From positions 13,859,670 to 13,923,669 of the forward strand of contig CM069594.1 in NCBI GenBank assembly GCA_035771175.1: a DNA stretch of 64,000 nt, read 5' to 3'. Positions within the stretch are counted from its first letter, which is position 1, and each line of letters starts with the position of its first letter. The position numbers were made by a program, and so were the translations under genes. The stretch is from Paratinospora sagittata. Its lineage: Eukaryota > Streptophyta > Magnoliopsida > Ranunculales > Menispermaceae. Shown here in pieces: positions 37,989-51,710 of the stretch. The notes beneath the pieces are model-generated. The model was not told the origin of the DNA. It did not search any database and saw only the letters and a program-made list of their open reading frames with translations.

Positions 37989-39147
37989 CTCATTCTCTGA
38001 TTTTCAAAAATACAACACGCACGATTTTTGTAAGTTAGATTGAGCTTTCCAAAGAGTTTTTCAAGAGAAGAAAGTAATGATTCTTGCATTTGCCAAAACA
38101 AGCTTCGAATTGAATCAAAATTGCAATCTGTCTTGATGATAACGTCATTGTTGAGCAAGTTCTTCATTTTATCCATTTTGTGCTTAGATTTGCAGAGGGT
38201 ATCCATTGTTTTAAACTGTGAGTATATGAAGTGGTCTCGGTAAGATAACAACATCAAAAAATAACACAACACCTGTATTGCATCAAGAACACATCAAACA
38301 ATAGCTTTCGAAGTCTGCAAAGATCAAGCTCGAAGAACGAAGACATATCTCATGTCTAATGCATTAGTTTGATCTTTGGTGTGTAGGGTAGGGTAACCTC
38401 TCGACCAAACTCAGCACTAAAACTCTGAAAATTGCAAAGTTTTCAAAATCACTTCGATATAGTATTTCATTTTGAAAAAATGTTTTCCGTAAGGTTTTAA
38501 TCATAATTTCAACGAGTTTTGAATTATTTAAAAGTGTTTTGAGTCAATGGAATGGTTCTTGAGTGTCAAAATATTAATTTTTCAAAAATAAGGCTTTCCA
38601 GCAATTTGCCAAAATTCTCGAGAAGGCACTAGCGCACTATCAGTGTTGATAGCACGTTGATAGGGTTCTATAATAAGACATTTGTTTTTTCTGGAAAATT
38701 GTCTATAGCGCGCTATCCCCTTTGATGACTCGCTATAAAGCTGTTGCCTTAATCTTTTCATTTTTAGTAAAATGGGCAATAGCGCGCTATAGGCCTTGAT
38801 AACACGGTATCGGAAAGTCTAAAAAACTCAAGCTCTCTAGTTTGTATATATCGACCTGCTATCTGTCAATAGAGAACATGATACACAACCAAATAGCACT
38901 CTATCCACGTCTGAGAACAAAATCAGATATTTCTAACGAGAAAAATTTGGGCACTTCTGCTTGCTCGATTTTTCTATGCCTTACACAGTTTTGCCAGGTT
39001 ATCTTAATTGAAATATGCTCTACTAACACCTAGATGATTCCCTTTGTCTCGCACGCCCAAAACAACTTTAGATTAAACAATGTTTTGAATTCAAATCATT
39101 TTGTACTCACTTGCTCTTTAACCTGCAACTTCTATTTTTATAAAACA
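37989..39147 (+). repeat. Satellite monomer 34 (1159 bp), canonical class A2
   Basis: Counterpart of monomer 30 at offset 4635; no difference from it seen by eye. Confidence 0.95.
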
Positions 39148-40268
39148 CTCATTCTCTGATTTTCAAAAATACAACACGCACAATTTTTGTAAGTTAGATT
39201 GAGCTTTCCAAAGAGTTTTTCAAGAGAAGAAAGTAATGATTCTTGCATTTGCCAAAACAAGCTTCGAATTGAATCAAAATTGCAATCTGTCTTGATGATA
39301 ACGTCATTGTTGAGCAAGTTCTTCATTTTATCCCTTTTGTGCTTTTGAGTATATGAAGTGGTCTCGGTAAGATAACAACATCAAAAAAGAACACAACACC
39401 TGTATTGCATCAAGAACACATCAAACAATAGCTTTCGAAGTCTACAAAGATCAAGCTCGAAGAACGAAGACATATCTCATGTCTAATGCATTAGTTTGAT
39501 CTTTGGTGTGTAGGGTAACCTCTCGATCAAACTCAGCACTAAAACTCTGAAAATTGCAAAGTCTTCAAGGTCACTTCGATATAGTATTTCATTTTGAAAA
39601 AATGTTTTCCGTAAGGTTTTAATCATAATTTCAACGAGTTTTGAATTATTTAAAAGTGTTTTGAGTCAATGGAATGGTTCTTGAGTGTTAAAATATTAAT
39701 TTTTTCAAAAATAAGGCTATCCAGCAATTTGCCAAAATTCTCGAGAAGGCACTAGCGCACTATCAGTGTTGATAGCACGTTGATAGGGTTCTATAATAAG
39801 ACATTTGTTTTTTCTGGAAAATTGTCTATAGCGCGCTATCCCCTTTGATGACTCGCTATAAAGCTGTTGCCTTAATCTTTTCATTTTTAGTAAAATGGGC
39901 AATAGCGCGCTATAGGCCTTGATAACACGGTATCGGAAAGTCTAAAAAACTCAAGCTCTCTAGTTTGTATATATCGACCTGCTATCTGTCAATAGAGAAC
40001 ATGATACACAACCAAATAGCACTCTATCCACATCTGAGAACAAAATCAGATATTTCTAACGAGAAAAATTTGGGCACTTCTGCTTGCTCGATTTTTCTAT
40101 TCCTTACACAGTTTTGCCAGGTTATCTTAATAGAAATATGCTCTACTAACACCTAGATGATTCCCTTTGTCTCGCACGCCCAAAACAACTTTAGATTAAA
40201 CAATGTTTTGAATTCAAATCATTTTGTACTCTTGCTCTTTAACCTGCAACTTCTATTTTTATAAAACA
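39148..40268 (+). repeat. Satellite monomer 35 (1121 bp), class B-del
   Basis: B-del with CCACATCTGAG and TACTCTTGC. Private A at 39182 (CGCACAATTTT) and TTAATAGAAATATG near 40131. Confidence 0.95.
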
Positions 40269-41427
40269 CTCATTCTCTGATTTTCAAAAATACAACACGC
40301 ACGATTTTTGTAAGTTAGATTGAGTTTTCCAAAGAGTTTTTCAAGAGAAGAAAGTAATGATTCTTGCATTTGCCAAAACAAGCTTCGAATTGAATCAAAA
40401 TTGCAATCTGTCTTGATGATAACGTCATTGTTGAGCAAGTTCTTCATTTTATCCCTTTTGTGCTTAGATTTGCAGAGGGTATCCATTGTTTTAAACTGTG
40501 AGTATATGAAGTGGTCTCGGTAAGATAACAACATCAAAAAATAACACAACACCTGTATTGCATCAAGAACACATCAAACAATAGCTTTCGAAGTCTGCAA
40601 AGATCAAGCTCGAAGAACGAAGACATATCTCATGTCTAATGCATTAGTTTGATCTTTGGTGTGTAGGGTAGGGTAACCTCTCGACCAAACTCAGCACTAA
40701 AACTCTGAAAATTGCAAAGTTTTCAAAATCACTTCGATATAGTATTTCATTTTGAAAAAATGTTTTCCGTAAGGTTTTAATCATAATTTCAACGAGTTTT
40801 GAATTATTTAAAAGTGTTTTGAGTCAATGGAATGGTTCTTGAGTGTCAAAATATTAATTTTTCAAAAATAAGGCTTTCCAGCAATTTGCCAAAATTCTCG
40901 AGAAGGCACTAGCGCACTATCAGTGTTGATAGCACGTTGATAGGGTTCTATAAAAAGACATTTGTTTTTTCTGGAAAATTGTCTATAGCGCGCTATCCCC
41001 TTTGATGACTCGCTATAAAGCTGTTGCCTTAATCTTTTCATTTTTAGTAAAATGGGCAATAGCGCGCTATAGGCCTTGATAACACGGTATCGGAAAGTCT
41101 AAAAAACTCAAGCTCTCTAGTTTGTATATATCGACCTGCTATCTGTCAATAGAGAACATGATACACAACCAAATAGCACTCTATCCACGTCTGAGAACAA
41201 AATCAGATATTTCTAACGAGAAAAATTTGGGCACTTCTGCTTGCTCGATTTTTCTATGCCTTACACAGTTTTGCCAGGTTATCTTAATTGAAATATGCTC
41301 TACTAACACCTAGATGATTCCCTTTGTCTCGCACGCCCAAAACAACTTTAGATTAAACAATGTTTTGAATTCAAATCATTTTGTACTCACTTGCTCTTTA
41401 ACCTGCAACTTCTATTTTTATAAAACA
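40269..41427 (+). repeat. Satellite monomer 36 (1159 bp), B-to-A mosaic
   Basis: ATTGAGTTTTCC, ATCCCTTTTG, then A marks. Private A at 40954 (CTATAAAAAGAC). Confidence 0.95.
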
Positions 41428-42548
41428 CTCATTCTCTGATTTTCAAAAATACAACACGCACGATTTTTGTAAGTTAGATTGAGCTTTCCAATGAGTTTTT
41501 CAAGAGAAGAAAGTAATGATTCTTGCATTTGCCAAAACAAGCTTCGAATTGAATCAAAATTGCAATCTGTCTTGATGATAACGTCATTGTTGAGCAAGTT
41601 CTTCATTTTATCCCTTTTGTGCTTTTGAGTATATGAAGTGGTCTCGGTAAGATAACAACATCAAAAAAGAACACAACACCTGTATTGCATCAAGAACACA
41701 TCAAACAATAGCTTTCGAAGTCTACAAAGATCAAGCTCGAAGAACGAAGACATATCTCATGTCTAATGCATTAGTTTGATCTTTGGTGTGTAGGGTAACC
41801 TCTCGATCAAACTCAGCACTAAAACTCTGAAAATTGCAAAGTCTTCAAGGTCACTTCGATATAGTATTTCATTTTGAAAAAATGTTTTCCGTAAGGTTTT
41901 AATCATAATTTCAACGAGTTTTGAATTATTTAAAAGTGTTTTGAGTCAATGGAATGGTTCTTGAGTGTTAAAATATTAATTTTTTCAAAAATAAGGCTAT
42001 CCAGCAATTTGCCAAAATTCTCGAGAAGGCACTAGCGCACTATCAGTGTTGATAGCACGTTGATAGGGTTCTATAATAAGACATTTGTTTTTTCTGGAAA
42101 ATTGTCTATAGCGCGCTATCCCCTTTGATGACTCGCTATAAAGCTGTTGCCTTAATCTTTTCATTTTTAGTAAAATGGGCAATAGCGCGCTATAGGCCTT
42201 GATAACACGGTATCGGAAAGTCTAAAAAACTCAAGCTCTCTAGTTTGTATATATCGACCTGCTATCTGTCAATAGAGAACATGATACACAACCAAATAGC
42301 ACTCTATCCACATCTGAGAACAAAATCAGATATTTCTAACGAGAAAAATTTGGGCACTTCTGCTTGCTCGATTTTTCTATTCCTTACACAGTTTTGCCAG
42401 GTTATCTTAATTGAAATATGCTCTACTAACACCTAGATGATTCCCTTTGTCTCGCACGCCCAAAACAACTTTAGATTAAACAATGTTTTGAATTCAAATC
42501 ATTTTGTACTCTTGCTCTTTAACCTGCAACTTCTATTTTTATAAAACA
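41428..42548 (+). repeat. Satellite monomer 37 (1121 bp), class B-del
   Basis: Counterpart of monomer 35 at offset 2280. Private T at 41492 (CCAATGAGTTT). Confidence 0.95.
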
Positions 42549-43707
42549 CTCATTCTCTGATTTTCAAAAATACAACACGCACGATTTTTGTAAGTTAGAT
42601 TGAGTTTTCCAAAGAGTTTTTCAAGAGAAGAAAGTAATGATTCTTGCATTTGCCAAAACAAGCTTCGAATTGAATCAAAATTGCAATCTGTCTTGATGAT
42701 AACGTCATTGTTGAGCAAGTTCTTCATTTTATCCCTTTTGTGCTTAGATTTGCAGAGGGTATCCATTGTTTTAAACTGTGAGTATATGAAGTGGTCTCGG
42801 TAAGATAACAACATCAAAAAATAACACAACACCTGTATTGCATCAAGAACACATCAAACAATAGCTTTCGAAGTCTGCAAAGATCAAGCTCGAAGAACGA
42901 AGACATATCTCATGTCTAATGCATTAGTTTGATCTTTGGTGTGTAGGGTAGGGTAACCTCTCGACCAAACTCAGCACTAAAACTCTGAAAATTGCAAAGT
43001 TTTCAAAATCACTTCGATATAGTATTTCATTTTGAAAAAATGTTTTCCGTAAGGTTTTAATCATAATTTCAACGAGTTTTGAATTATTTAAAAGTGTTTT
43101 GAGTCAATGGAATGGTTCTTGAGTGTCAAAATATTAATTTTTCAAAAATAAGGCTTTCCAGCAATTTGCCAAAATTCTCGAGAAGGCACTAGCGCACTAT
43201 CAGTGTTGATAGCACGTTGATAGGGTTCTATAATAAGACATTTGTTTTTTCTGGAAAATTGTCTATAGCGCGCTATCCCCTTTGATGACTCGCTATAAAG
43301 CTGTTGCCTTAATCTTTTCATTTTTAGTAAAATGGGCAATAGCGCGCTATAGGCCTTGATAACACGGTATCGGAAAGTCTAAAAAACTCAAGCTCTCTAG
43401 TTTGTATATATCGACCTGCTATCTGTCAATAGAGAACATGATACACAACCAAAGAGCACTTTATCCACGTCTGAGAACAAAATCAGATATTTCTAACGAG
43501 AAAAATTTGGGCACTTCTGCTTGCTCGATTTTTCTATGCCTTACACAGTTTTGCCAGGTTATCTTAATTGAAATATGCTCTACTAACACCTAGATGATTC
43601 CCTTTGTCTCGCACGCCCAAAACAACTTTAGATTAAACAATGTTTTGAATTCAAATCATTTTGTACTCACTTGCTCTTTAACCTGCAACTTCTATTTTTA
43701 TAAAACA
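42549..43707 (+). repeat. Satellite monomer 38 (1159 bp), B-to-A mosaic
   Basis: Counterpart of monomer 36 at offset 2280. Private G at 43454 (CCAAAGAGCAC); T at 43461 gives GCACTTTATCC. Confidence 0.95.
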
Positions 43708-44866
43708 CTCATTCTCTGATTTTCAAAAATACAACACGCACGATTTTTGTAAGTTAGATTGAGCTTTCCAAAGAGTTTTTCAAGAGAAGAAAGTAATGAT
43801 TCTTGCATTTGCCAAAACAAGCTTCGAATTGAATCAAAATTGCAATCTGTCTTGATGATAACGTCATTGTTGAGCAAGTTCTTCATTTTATCCATTTTGT
43901 GCTTAGATTTGCAGAGGGTATCCATTGTTTTAAACTGTGAGTATATGAAGTGGTCTCGGTAAGATAACAACATCAAAAAATAACACAACACCTGTATTGC
44001 ATCAAGAACACATCAAACAATAGCTTTCGAAGTCTGCAAAGATCAAGCTCGAAGAACGAAGACATATCTCATGTCTAATGCATTAGTTTGATCTTTGGTG
44101 TGTAGGGTAGGGTAACCTCTCGACCAAACTCAGCACTAAAACTCTGAAAATTGCAAAGTTTTCAAAATCACTTCGATATAGTATTTCATTTTGAAAAAAT
44201 GTTTTCCGTAAGGTTTTAATCATAATTTCAACGAGTTTTGAATTATTTAAAAGTGTTTTGAGTCAATGGAATGGTTCTTGAGTGTCAAAATATTAATTTT
44301 TCAAAAATAAGGCTTTCCAGCAATTTGCCAAAATTCTCGAGAAGGCACTAGCGCACTATCAGTGTTGATAGCACGTTGATAGGGTTCTATAATAAGACAT
44401 TTGTTTTTTCTGGAAAATTGTCTATAGCGCGCTATCCCCTTTGATGACTCGCTATAAAGCTGTTGCCTTAATCTTTTCATTTTTAGTAAAATGGGCAATA
44501 GCGCGCTATAGGCCTTGATAACACGGTATCGGAATGTCTAAAAAACTCAAGCTCTCTAGTTTGTATATATCGACCTGCTATCTGTCAATAGAGAACATGA
44601 TACACAACCAAATAGCACTCTATCCACGTCTGAGAACAAAATCAGATATTTCTAACGAGAAAAATTTGGGCACTTCTGCTTGCTCGATTTTTCTATGCCT
44701 TACACAGTTTTGCCAGGTTATCTTAATTGAAATATGCTCTACTAACACCTAGATGATTCCCTTTGTCTCGCACGCCCAAAACAACTTTAGATTAAACAAT
44801 GTTTTGAATTCAAATCATTTTGTACTCACTTGCTCTTTAACCTGCAACTTCTATTTTTATAAAACA
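43708..44866 (+). repeat. Satellite monomer 39 (1159 bp), class A2
   Basis: Canonical A2 with a private A-to-T at 44535 (GGAATGTCTAAA). This creates an upstream ATG in one passenger reading frame. Confidence 0.95.
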
Positions 44867-46025
44867 CTCATTCTCTGATTTTCAAAAATACAACACGCAC
44901 GATTTTTGTAAGTTAGATTGAGCTTTCCAAAGAGTTTTTCAAGAGAAGAAAGTAATGATTCTTGCATTTGCCAAAACAAGCTTCGAATTGAATCAAAATT
45001 GCAATCTGTCTTGATGATAACGTCATTGTTGAGCAAGTTCTTCATTTTATCCATTTTGTGCTTAGATTTGCAGAGGGTATCCATTGTTTTAAACTGTGAG
45101 TATATGAAGTGGTCTCGGTAAGATAACAACATCAAAAAATAACACAACACCTGTATTGCATCAAGAACACATCAAACAATAGCTTTCGAAGTCTGCAAAG
45201 ATCAAGCTCGAAGAACGAAGACATATCTCATGTCTAATGCATTAGTTTGATCTTTGGTGTGTAGGGTAGGGTAACCTCTCGACCAAACTCAGCACTAAAA
45301 CTCTGAAAATTGCAAAGTTTTCAAAATCACTTCGATATAGTATTTCATTTTGAAAAAATGTTTTCCGTAAGGTTTTAATCATAATTTCAACGAGTTTTGA
45401 ATTATTTAAAAGTGTTTTGAGTCAATGGAATGGTTCTTGAGTGTCAAAATATTAATTTTTCAAAAATAAGGCTTTCCAGCAATTTGCCAAAATTCTCGAG
45501 AAGGCACTAGCGCACTATCAGTGTTGATAGCACGTTGATAGGGTTCTATAATAAGACATTTGTTTTTTCTGGAAAATTGTCTATAGCGCGCTATCCCCTT
45601 TGATGACTCGCTATAAAGCTGTTGCCTTAATCTTTTCATTTTTAGTAAAATGGGCAATAGCGCGCTATAGGCCTTGATAACACGGTATCGGAAAGTCTAA
45701 AAAACTCAAGCTCTCTAGTTTGTATATATCGACCTGCTATCTGTCAATAGAGAACATGATACACAACCAAATAGCACTTTATCCACGTCTGAGAACAAAA
45801 TCAGATATTTCTAACGAGAAAAATTTGGGCACTTCTGCTTGCTCGATTTTTCTATGCCTTACACAGTTTTGCCAGGTTATCTTAATTGAAATATGCTCTA
45901 CTAACACCTAGATGATTCCCTTTGTCTCGCACGCCCAAAACAACTTTAGATTAAACAATGTTTTGAATTCAAATCATTTTGTACTCACTTGCTCTTTAAC
46001 CTGCAACTTCTATTTTTATAAAACA
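44867..46025 (+). repeat. Satellite monomer 40 (1159 bp), class A2
   Basis: Canonical A2 with GCACTTTATCC near 45774. Confidence 0.95.
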
Positions 46026-47184
46026 CTCATTCTCTGATTTTCAAAAATACAACACGCACGATTTTTGTAAGTTAGATTGAGCTTTCCAAAGAGTTTTTCA
46101 AGAGAAGAAAGTAATGATTCTTGCATTTGCCAAAACAAGCTTCGAATTGAATCAAAATTGCAAACTGTCTTGATGATAACGTCATTGTTGAGCAAGTTCT
46201 TCATTTTATCCCTTTTGTGCTTAGATTTGCAGAGGGTATCCATTGTTTTAAACTGTGAGTATATGAAGTGGTCTCGGTAAGATAACAACATCAAAAAATA
46301 ACACAACACCTGTATTGCATCAAGAACACATCAAACAATAGCTTTCGAAGTCTGCAAAGATCAAGCTCGAAGAACGAAGACATATCTCATGTCTAATGCA
46401 TTAGTTTGATCTTTGGTGTGTAGGGTAGGGTAACCTCTCAACCAAACTCAGCACTAAAACTCTGAAAATTGCAAAGTTTTCAAAATCACTTCGATATAGT
46501 ATTTCATTTTGAAAAAATGTTTTCCGTAAGGTTTTAATCATAATTTCAACGAGTTTTGAATTATTTAAAAGTGTTTTGAGTCAATGGAATGGTTCTTGAG
46601 TGTCAAAATATTAATTTTTCAAAAATAAGGCTTTCCAGCAATTTGCCAAAATTCTCGAGAAGGCACTAGCGCACTATCAGTGTTGATAGCACGTTGATAG
46701 GGTTCTATAATAAGAGATTTGTTTTTTCTGGAAAATTGTCTATAGCGCGCTATCCCCTTTGATGACTCGCTATAAAGCTGTTGCCTTAATCTTTTCATTT
46801 TTAGTAAAATGGGCAATAGCGCGCTATAGGCCTTGATAACACGGTATCGGAAAGTCTAAAAAACTCAAGCTCTCTAGTTTGTATATATCGACCTGCTATC
46901 TGTCAATAGAGAACATGATACACAACCAAATAGCACTCTATCCACGTCTGAGAACAAAATCAGATATTTCTAACGAGAAAAATTTGGGCACTTCTGCTTG
47001 CTCGATTTTTCTATGCCTTACACAGTTTTTCCAGGTTATCTTAATTGAAATATGCTCTACTAACACCTAAATGATTCCCTTTGTCTCGCACGCCCAAAAC
47101 AACTTTAGATTAAACAATGTTTTGAATTCAAATCATTTTGTACTCACTTGCTCTTTAACCTGCAACTTCTATTTTTATAAAACA
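46026..47184 (+). repeat. Satellite monomer 41 (1159 bp), B-to-A mosaic
   Basis: ATTGCAAACTGTC, CTCTCAACCAAAC and CAGTTTTTCCAGG are shared only with monomer 44. Starts with ATCCCTTTTG, then A marks. Private G at 46716 and A at 47070. Confidence 0.95.
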
Positions 47185-48306
47185 CTCATTCTCTGATTTT
47201 CAAAAATACAACACGCACGATTTTTGTAAGTTAGATTGAGCTTTCCAAAGAGTTTTTCAAGAGAAGAAAGTAATGATTCTTGCATTTGCCAAAACAAGCT
47301 TCGAATTGAATCAAAATTGCAATCTGTCTTGATGATAACGTCATTGTTGAGCAAGTTCTTCATTTTATCCCTTTTGTGCTTTTGAGTATATGAAGTGGTC
47401 TCGGTAAGATAACAACATCAAAAAAGAACACAACACATGTATTGCATCAAGAACACATCAAACAATAGCTTTCGAAGTCTACAAAGATCAAGCTCGAAGA
47501 ACGAAGACATATCTCATGTCTAATGCATTAGTTTGATCTTTGGTGTGTAGGGTAACCTCTCGATCAAACTCAGCACTAAAACTCTGAAAATTGCAAAGTC
47601 TTCAAGGTCACTTCGATATAGTATTTCATTTTGAAAAAATGTTTTCCGTAAGGTTTTAATCATAATTTCTACGAGTTTTGAATTATTTAAAAGTGTTTTG
47701 AGTCAATGGAATGGTTCTTGAGTGTCAAAATATTAATTTTTCAAAAATAAGGCTTTCCAGCAATTTGCCAAAATTCTCGAGAAGGCACTAGCGCACTATC
47801 AGTGTTGATAGCACGTTGATAGGGTTCTATAATAAGACATTTGTTTTTTCTGGAAAATTGTCTATAGCGCGCTATCCCCTTTGATGACTCGCTATAAAGC
47901 TGTTGCCTTAATCTTTTCATTTTTAGTAAAATGGGCAATAGCGCGCTATAGGCCTTGATAACACGGTATCGGAAAGGCTAAAAAACTCAAGCTCTCTAGT
48001 TTGTATATATCGACCTGCTATCTGTCAATAGAGAACATGATACACAACCAAATAGCACTCTATCCACGTCTGAGAACAAAATCAGATATTTCTAACGAGA
48101 AAAATTTGGGCACTTCTGCTTGCTCGATTTTTCTATGCCTTATACAGTTTTGCCAGGTTATCTTAATTGAAATATGCTCTACTAACACCTAGATGATTCC
48201 CTTTGTCTCGCACGCCCAAAACAACTTTAGATTAAACAATGTTTTGAATTCAAATCATTTTGTACTCACTTGCTCTTTAACCTGCAACTTCTATTTTTAT
48301 AAAACA
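47185..48306 (+). repeat. Satellite monomer 42 (1122 bp), B-del to A mosaic
   Basis: 32-bp deletion, ACACATGTATTG, single GGGTA and AAGGTCAC, then GTGTCAAAAT, GGCTTTCC and GGAAAGGCTAAA. AATTTCTACGAG is shared with monomer 45. Private T at 48143. Confidence 0.95.
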
Positions 48307-49429
48307 CTCATTCTCTGATTTTCAAAAATACAACACGCACGATTTTTGTAAGTTAGATTGAGCTTTCCAAAGAGTTTTTCAAGAGAAGAAAGTAATGATT
48401 CTTGCATTTGCCAAAACAAGCTTCGAATTGAATCAAAATTGCAATCTGTCTTGATGATAACGTCATTGTTGAGCAAGTTCTTCATTTTATCCCTTTTGTG
48501 CTTTTGAGTATATGAAGTGGTCTCGGTAAGATAACAACATCAAAAAAGAACACAACACCTGTATTGCATCAAGAACACATCAAACAATAGCTTTCGAAGT
48601 CTACAAAGATCAAGCTCGAAGAACGAAGACATATCTCATGTCTAATGCATTAGTTTGATCTTTGGTGTGTAGGGTAACCTCTCGATCAAACTCAGCACTA
48701 AAACTCTGAAAATTGCAAAGTCTTCAAGGTCACTTCGATATAGTATTTCATTTTGAAAAAATGTTTTCCGTAAGGTTTTAATCATAATTTCAACGAGTTT
48801 TGAATTATTTAAAAGTGTTTTGAGTCAATGGAATGGTTCTTGAGTGTTAAAATATTAATTTTTTCAAAAATAAGGCTATCCAGCAATTTGCCAAAATTCT
48901 CGAGAAGGCACTAGCGCACTATCAGTGTTGATAGCACGTTGATAGGGTTCTATAATAAGACATTTGTTTTTTCTGGAAAATTGTCTATAGCGCGCTATCC
49001 CCTTTGATGACTCGCTATAAAGCTGTTGCCTTAATCTTTTCATTTTTAGTAAAATGGGCAATAGCGCGCTATAGGCCTTGATAACACGGTATCGGAAAGT
49101 CTAAAAAACTCAAGCTCTCTAGTTTGTATATATCGACCTGCTATCTGTCAATAGAGAACATGATACACAACCAAATAGCACTCTATCCACATCTGAGAAC
49201 AAAATCAGATATTTCTAACGAGAAAAATTTGGGCACTTCTGCTTGCTCGATTTTTCTATTCCTTACACAGTTTTGCCAGGTTATCTTAATTGAAATATGC
49301 TCTACTAACACCTAGATGATTCCCTTTGTCTCGCACGCCCAAAACAACTTTAGATTAAACAATGTTTTGAATTCAAATCATTTTGTACTCACTTGCTCTT
49401 TAACCTGCAACTTCTATTTTTATAAAACA
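48307..49429 (+). repeat. Satellite monomer 43 (1123 bp), class B-del
   Basis: B-del with CCACATCTGAG but with the longer ACTCACTTG, giving 1123 instead of 1121 bp. Confidence 0.95.
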
Positions 49430-50588
49430 CTCATTCTCTGATTTTCAAAAATACAACACGCACGATTTTTGTAAGTTAGATTGAGCTTTCCAAAGAGTTT
49501 TTCAAGAGAAGAAAGTAATGATTCTTGCATTTGCCAAAACAAGCTTCGAATTGAATCAAAATTGCAAACTGTCTTGATGATAACGTCATTGTTGAGCAAG
49601 TTCTTCATTTTATCCCTTTTGTGCTTAGATTTGCAGAGGGTATCCATTGTTTTAAACTGTGAGTATATGAAGTGGTCTCGGTAAGATAACAACATCAAAA
49701 AATAACACAACACCTGTATTGCATCAAGAACACATCAAACAATAGCTTTCGAAGTCTGCAAAGATCAAGCTCGAAGAACGAAGACATATCTCATGTCTAA
49801 TGCATTAGTTTGATCTTTGGTGTGTAGGGTAGGGTAACCTCTCAACCAAACTCAGCACTAAAACTCTGAAAATTGCAAAGTTTTCAAAATCACTTCGATA
49901 TAGTATTTCATTTTGAAAAAATGTTTTCCGTAAGGTTTTAATCATAATTTCAACGAGTTTTGAATTATTTAAAAGTGTTTTGAGTCAATGGAATGGTTCT
50001 TGAGTGTCAAAATATTAATTTTTCAAAAATAAGGCTTTCCAGCAATTTGCCAAAATTCTCGAGAAGGCACTAGCGCACTATCAGTGTTGATAGCACGTTG
50101 ATAGGGTTCTATAATAAGACATTTGTTTTTTCTGGAAAATTGTCTATAGCGCGCTATCCCCTTTGATGACTCGCTATAAAGCTGTTGCCTTAATCTTTTC
50201 ATTTTTAGTAAAATGGGCAATAGCGCGCTATAGGCCTTGATAACACGGTATCGGAAAGTCTAAAAAACTCAAGCTCTCTAGTTTGTATATATCGACCTGC
50301 TATCTGTCAATAGAGAACATGATACACAACCAAATAGCACTCTATCCACGTCTGAGAACAAAATCAGATATTTCTAACGAGAAAAATTTGGGCACTTCTG
50401 CTTGCTCGATTTTTCTATGCCTTACACAGTTTTTCCAGGTTATCTTAATTGAAATATGCTCTACTAACACCTAGATGATTCCCTTTGTCTCGCACGCCCA
50501 AAACAACTTTATATTAAACAATGTTTTGAATTCAAATCATTTTGTACTCACTTGCTCTTTAACCTGCAACTTCTATTTTTATAAAACA
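49430..50588 (+). repeat. Satellite monomer 44 (1159 bp), B-to-A mosaic
   Basis: Copy of monomer 41 at offset 3404, sharing ATTGCAAACTGTC, CTCTCAACCAAAC and CAGTTTTTCCAGG. Private T at 50512. Confidence 0.95.
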
Positions 50589-51710
50589 CTCATTCTCTGA
50601 TTTTCAAAAATACAACACGCACGATTTTTGTAAGTTAGATTGAGCTTTCCAAAGAGTTTTTCAAGAGAAGAAAGTAATGATTCTTGCATTTGCCAAAACA
50701 AGCTTCGAATTGAATCAAAATTGCAATCTGTCTTGATGATAACGTCATTGTTGAGCAAGTTCTTCATTTTATCCCTTTTGTGCTTTTGAGTATATGAAGT
50801 GGTCTCGGTAAGATAACAACATCAAAAAAGAACACAACACATGTATTGCATCAAGAACACATCAAACAATAGCTTTCGAAGTCTACAAAGATCAAGCTCG
50901 AAGAACGAAGACATATCTCATGTCTAATGCATTAGTTTGATCTTTGGTGTGTAGGGTAACCTCTCGATCAAACTCAGCACTAAAACTCTGAAAATTGCAA
51001 AGTCTACAAGGTCACTTCGATATAGTATTTCATTTTGAAAAAATGTTTTCCGTAAGGTTTTAATCATAATTTCTACGAGTTTTGAATTATTTAAAAGTGT
51101 TTTGAGTCAATGGAATGGTTCTTGAGTGTCAAAATATTAATTTTTCAAAAATAAGGCTTTCCAGCAATTTGCCAAAATTCTCGAGAAGGCACTAGCGCAC
51201 TATCAGTGTTGATAGCACGTTGATAGGGTTCTATAATAAGACATTTGTTTTTTCTGGAAAATTGTCTATAGCGCGCTATCCCCTTTGATGACTCGCTATA
51301 AAGCTGTTGCCTTAATCTTTTCATTTTTAGTAAAATGGGCAATAGCGCGCTATAGGCCTTGATAACACGGTATCGGAAAGGCTAAAAAACTCAAGCTCTC
51401 TAGTTTGTATATATCGACCTGCTATCTGTCAATAGAGAACATGATACACAACCAAATAGCACTCTATCCACGTCTGAGAACAAAATCAGATATTTCTAAC
51501 GAGAAAAATTTGGGCACTTCTGCTTGCTCGATTTTTCTATGCCTTACACAGTTTTGCCAGGTTATCTTAATTGAAATATGCTCTACTAACACCTAGATGA
51601 TTCCCTTTGTCTCGCACGCCCAAAACAACTTTAGATTAAACAATGTTTTGAATTCAAATCATTTTGTACTCACTTGCTCTTTAACCTGCAACTTCTATTT
51701 TTATAAAACA
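50589..51710 (+). repeat. Satellite monomer 45 (1122 bp), B-del to A mosaic
   Basis: Copy of monomer 42 at offset 3404, including AATTTCTACGAG and ACACATGTATTG. Private A at 51006 (AGTCTACAAGG). Confidence 0.95.

Larger units (their letters stand above)
31036..39147 (+). repeat. Higher-order duplication, period 4635 bp (monomers 28-30 and 32-34)
   Basis: Three monomers at 31036-34512 correspond in order to three at 35671-39147, separated by mosaic monomer 31. Shared marks are ATTGAGTTTTCC, GCACTTTATCC, TGTTTTTCG and CTCGTACGCC. About six private substitutions separate the copies. Confidence 0.8.
39148..43707 (+). repeat. Higher-order duplication, 2280-bp dimer (monomers 35-36 and 37-38)
   Basis: A B-del (1121) plus B-to-A mosaic (1159) dimer occurs at 39148-41427 and 41428-43707. 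At least five substitutions separate them (39182, 40131, 40954, 41492, 43454). Confidence 0.8.
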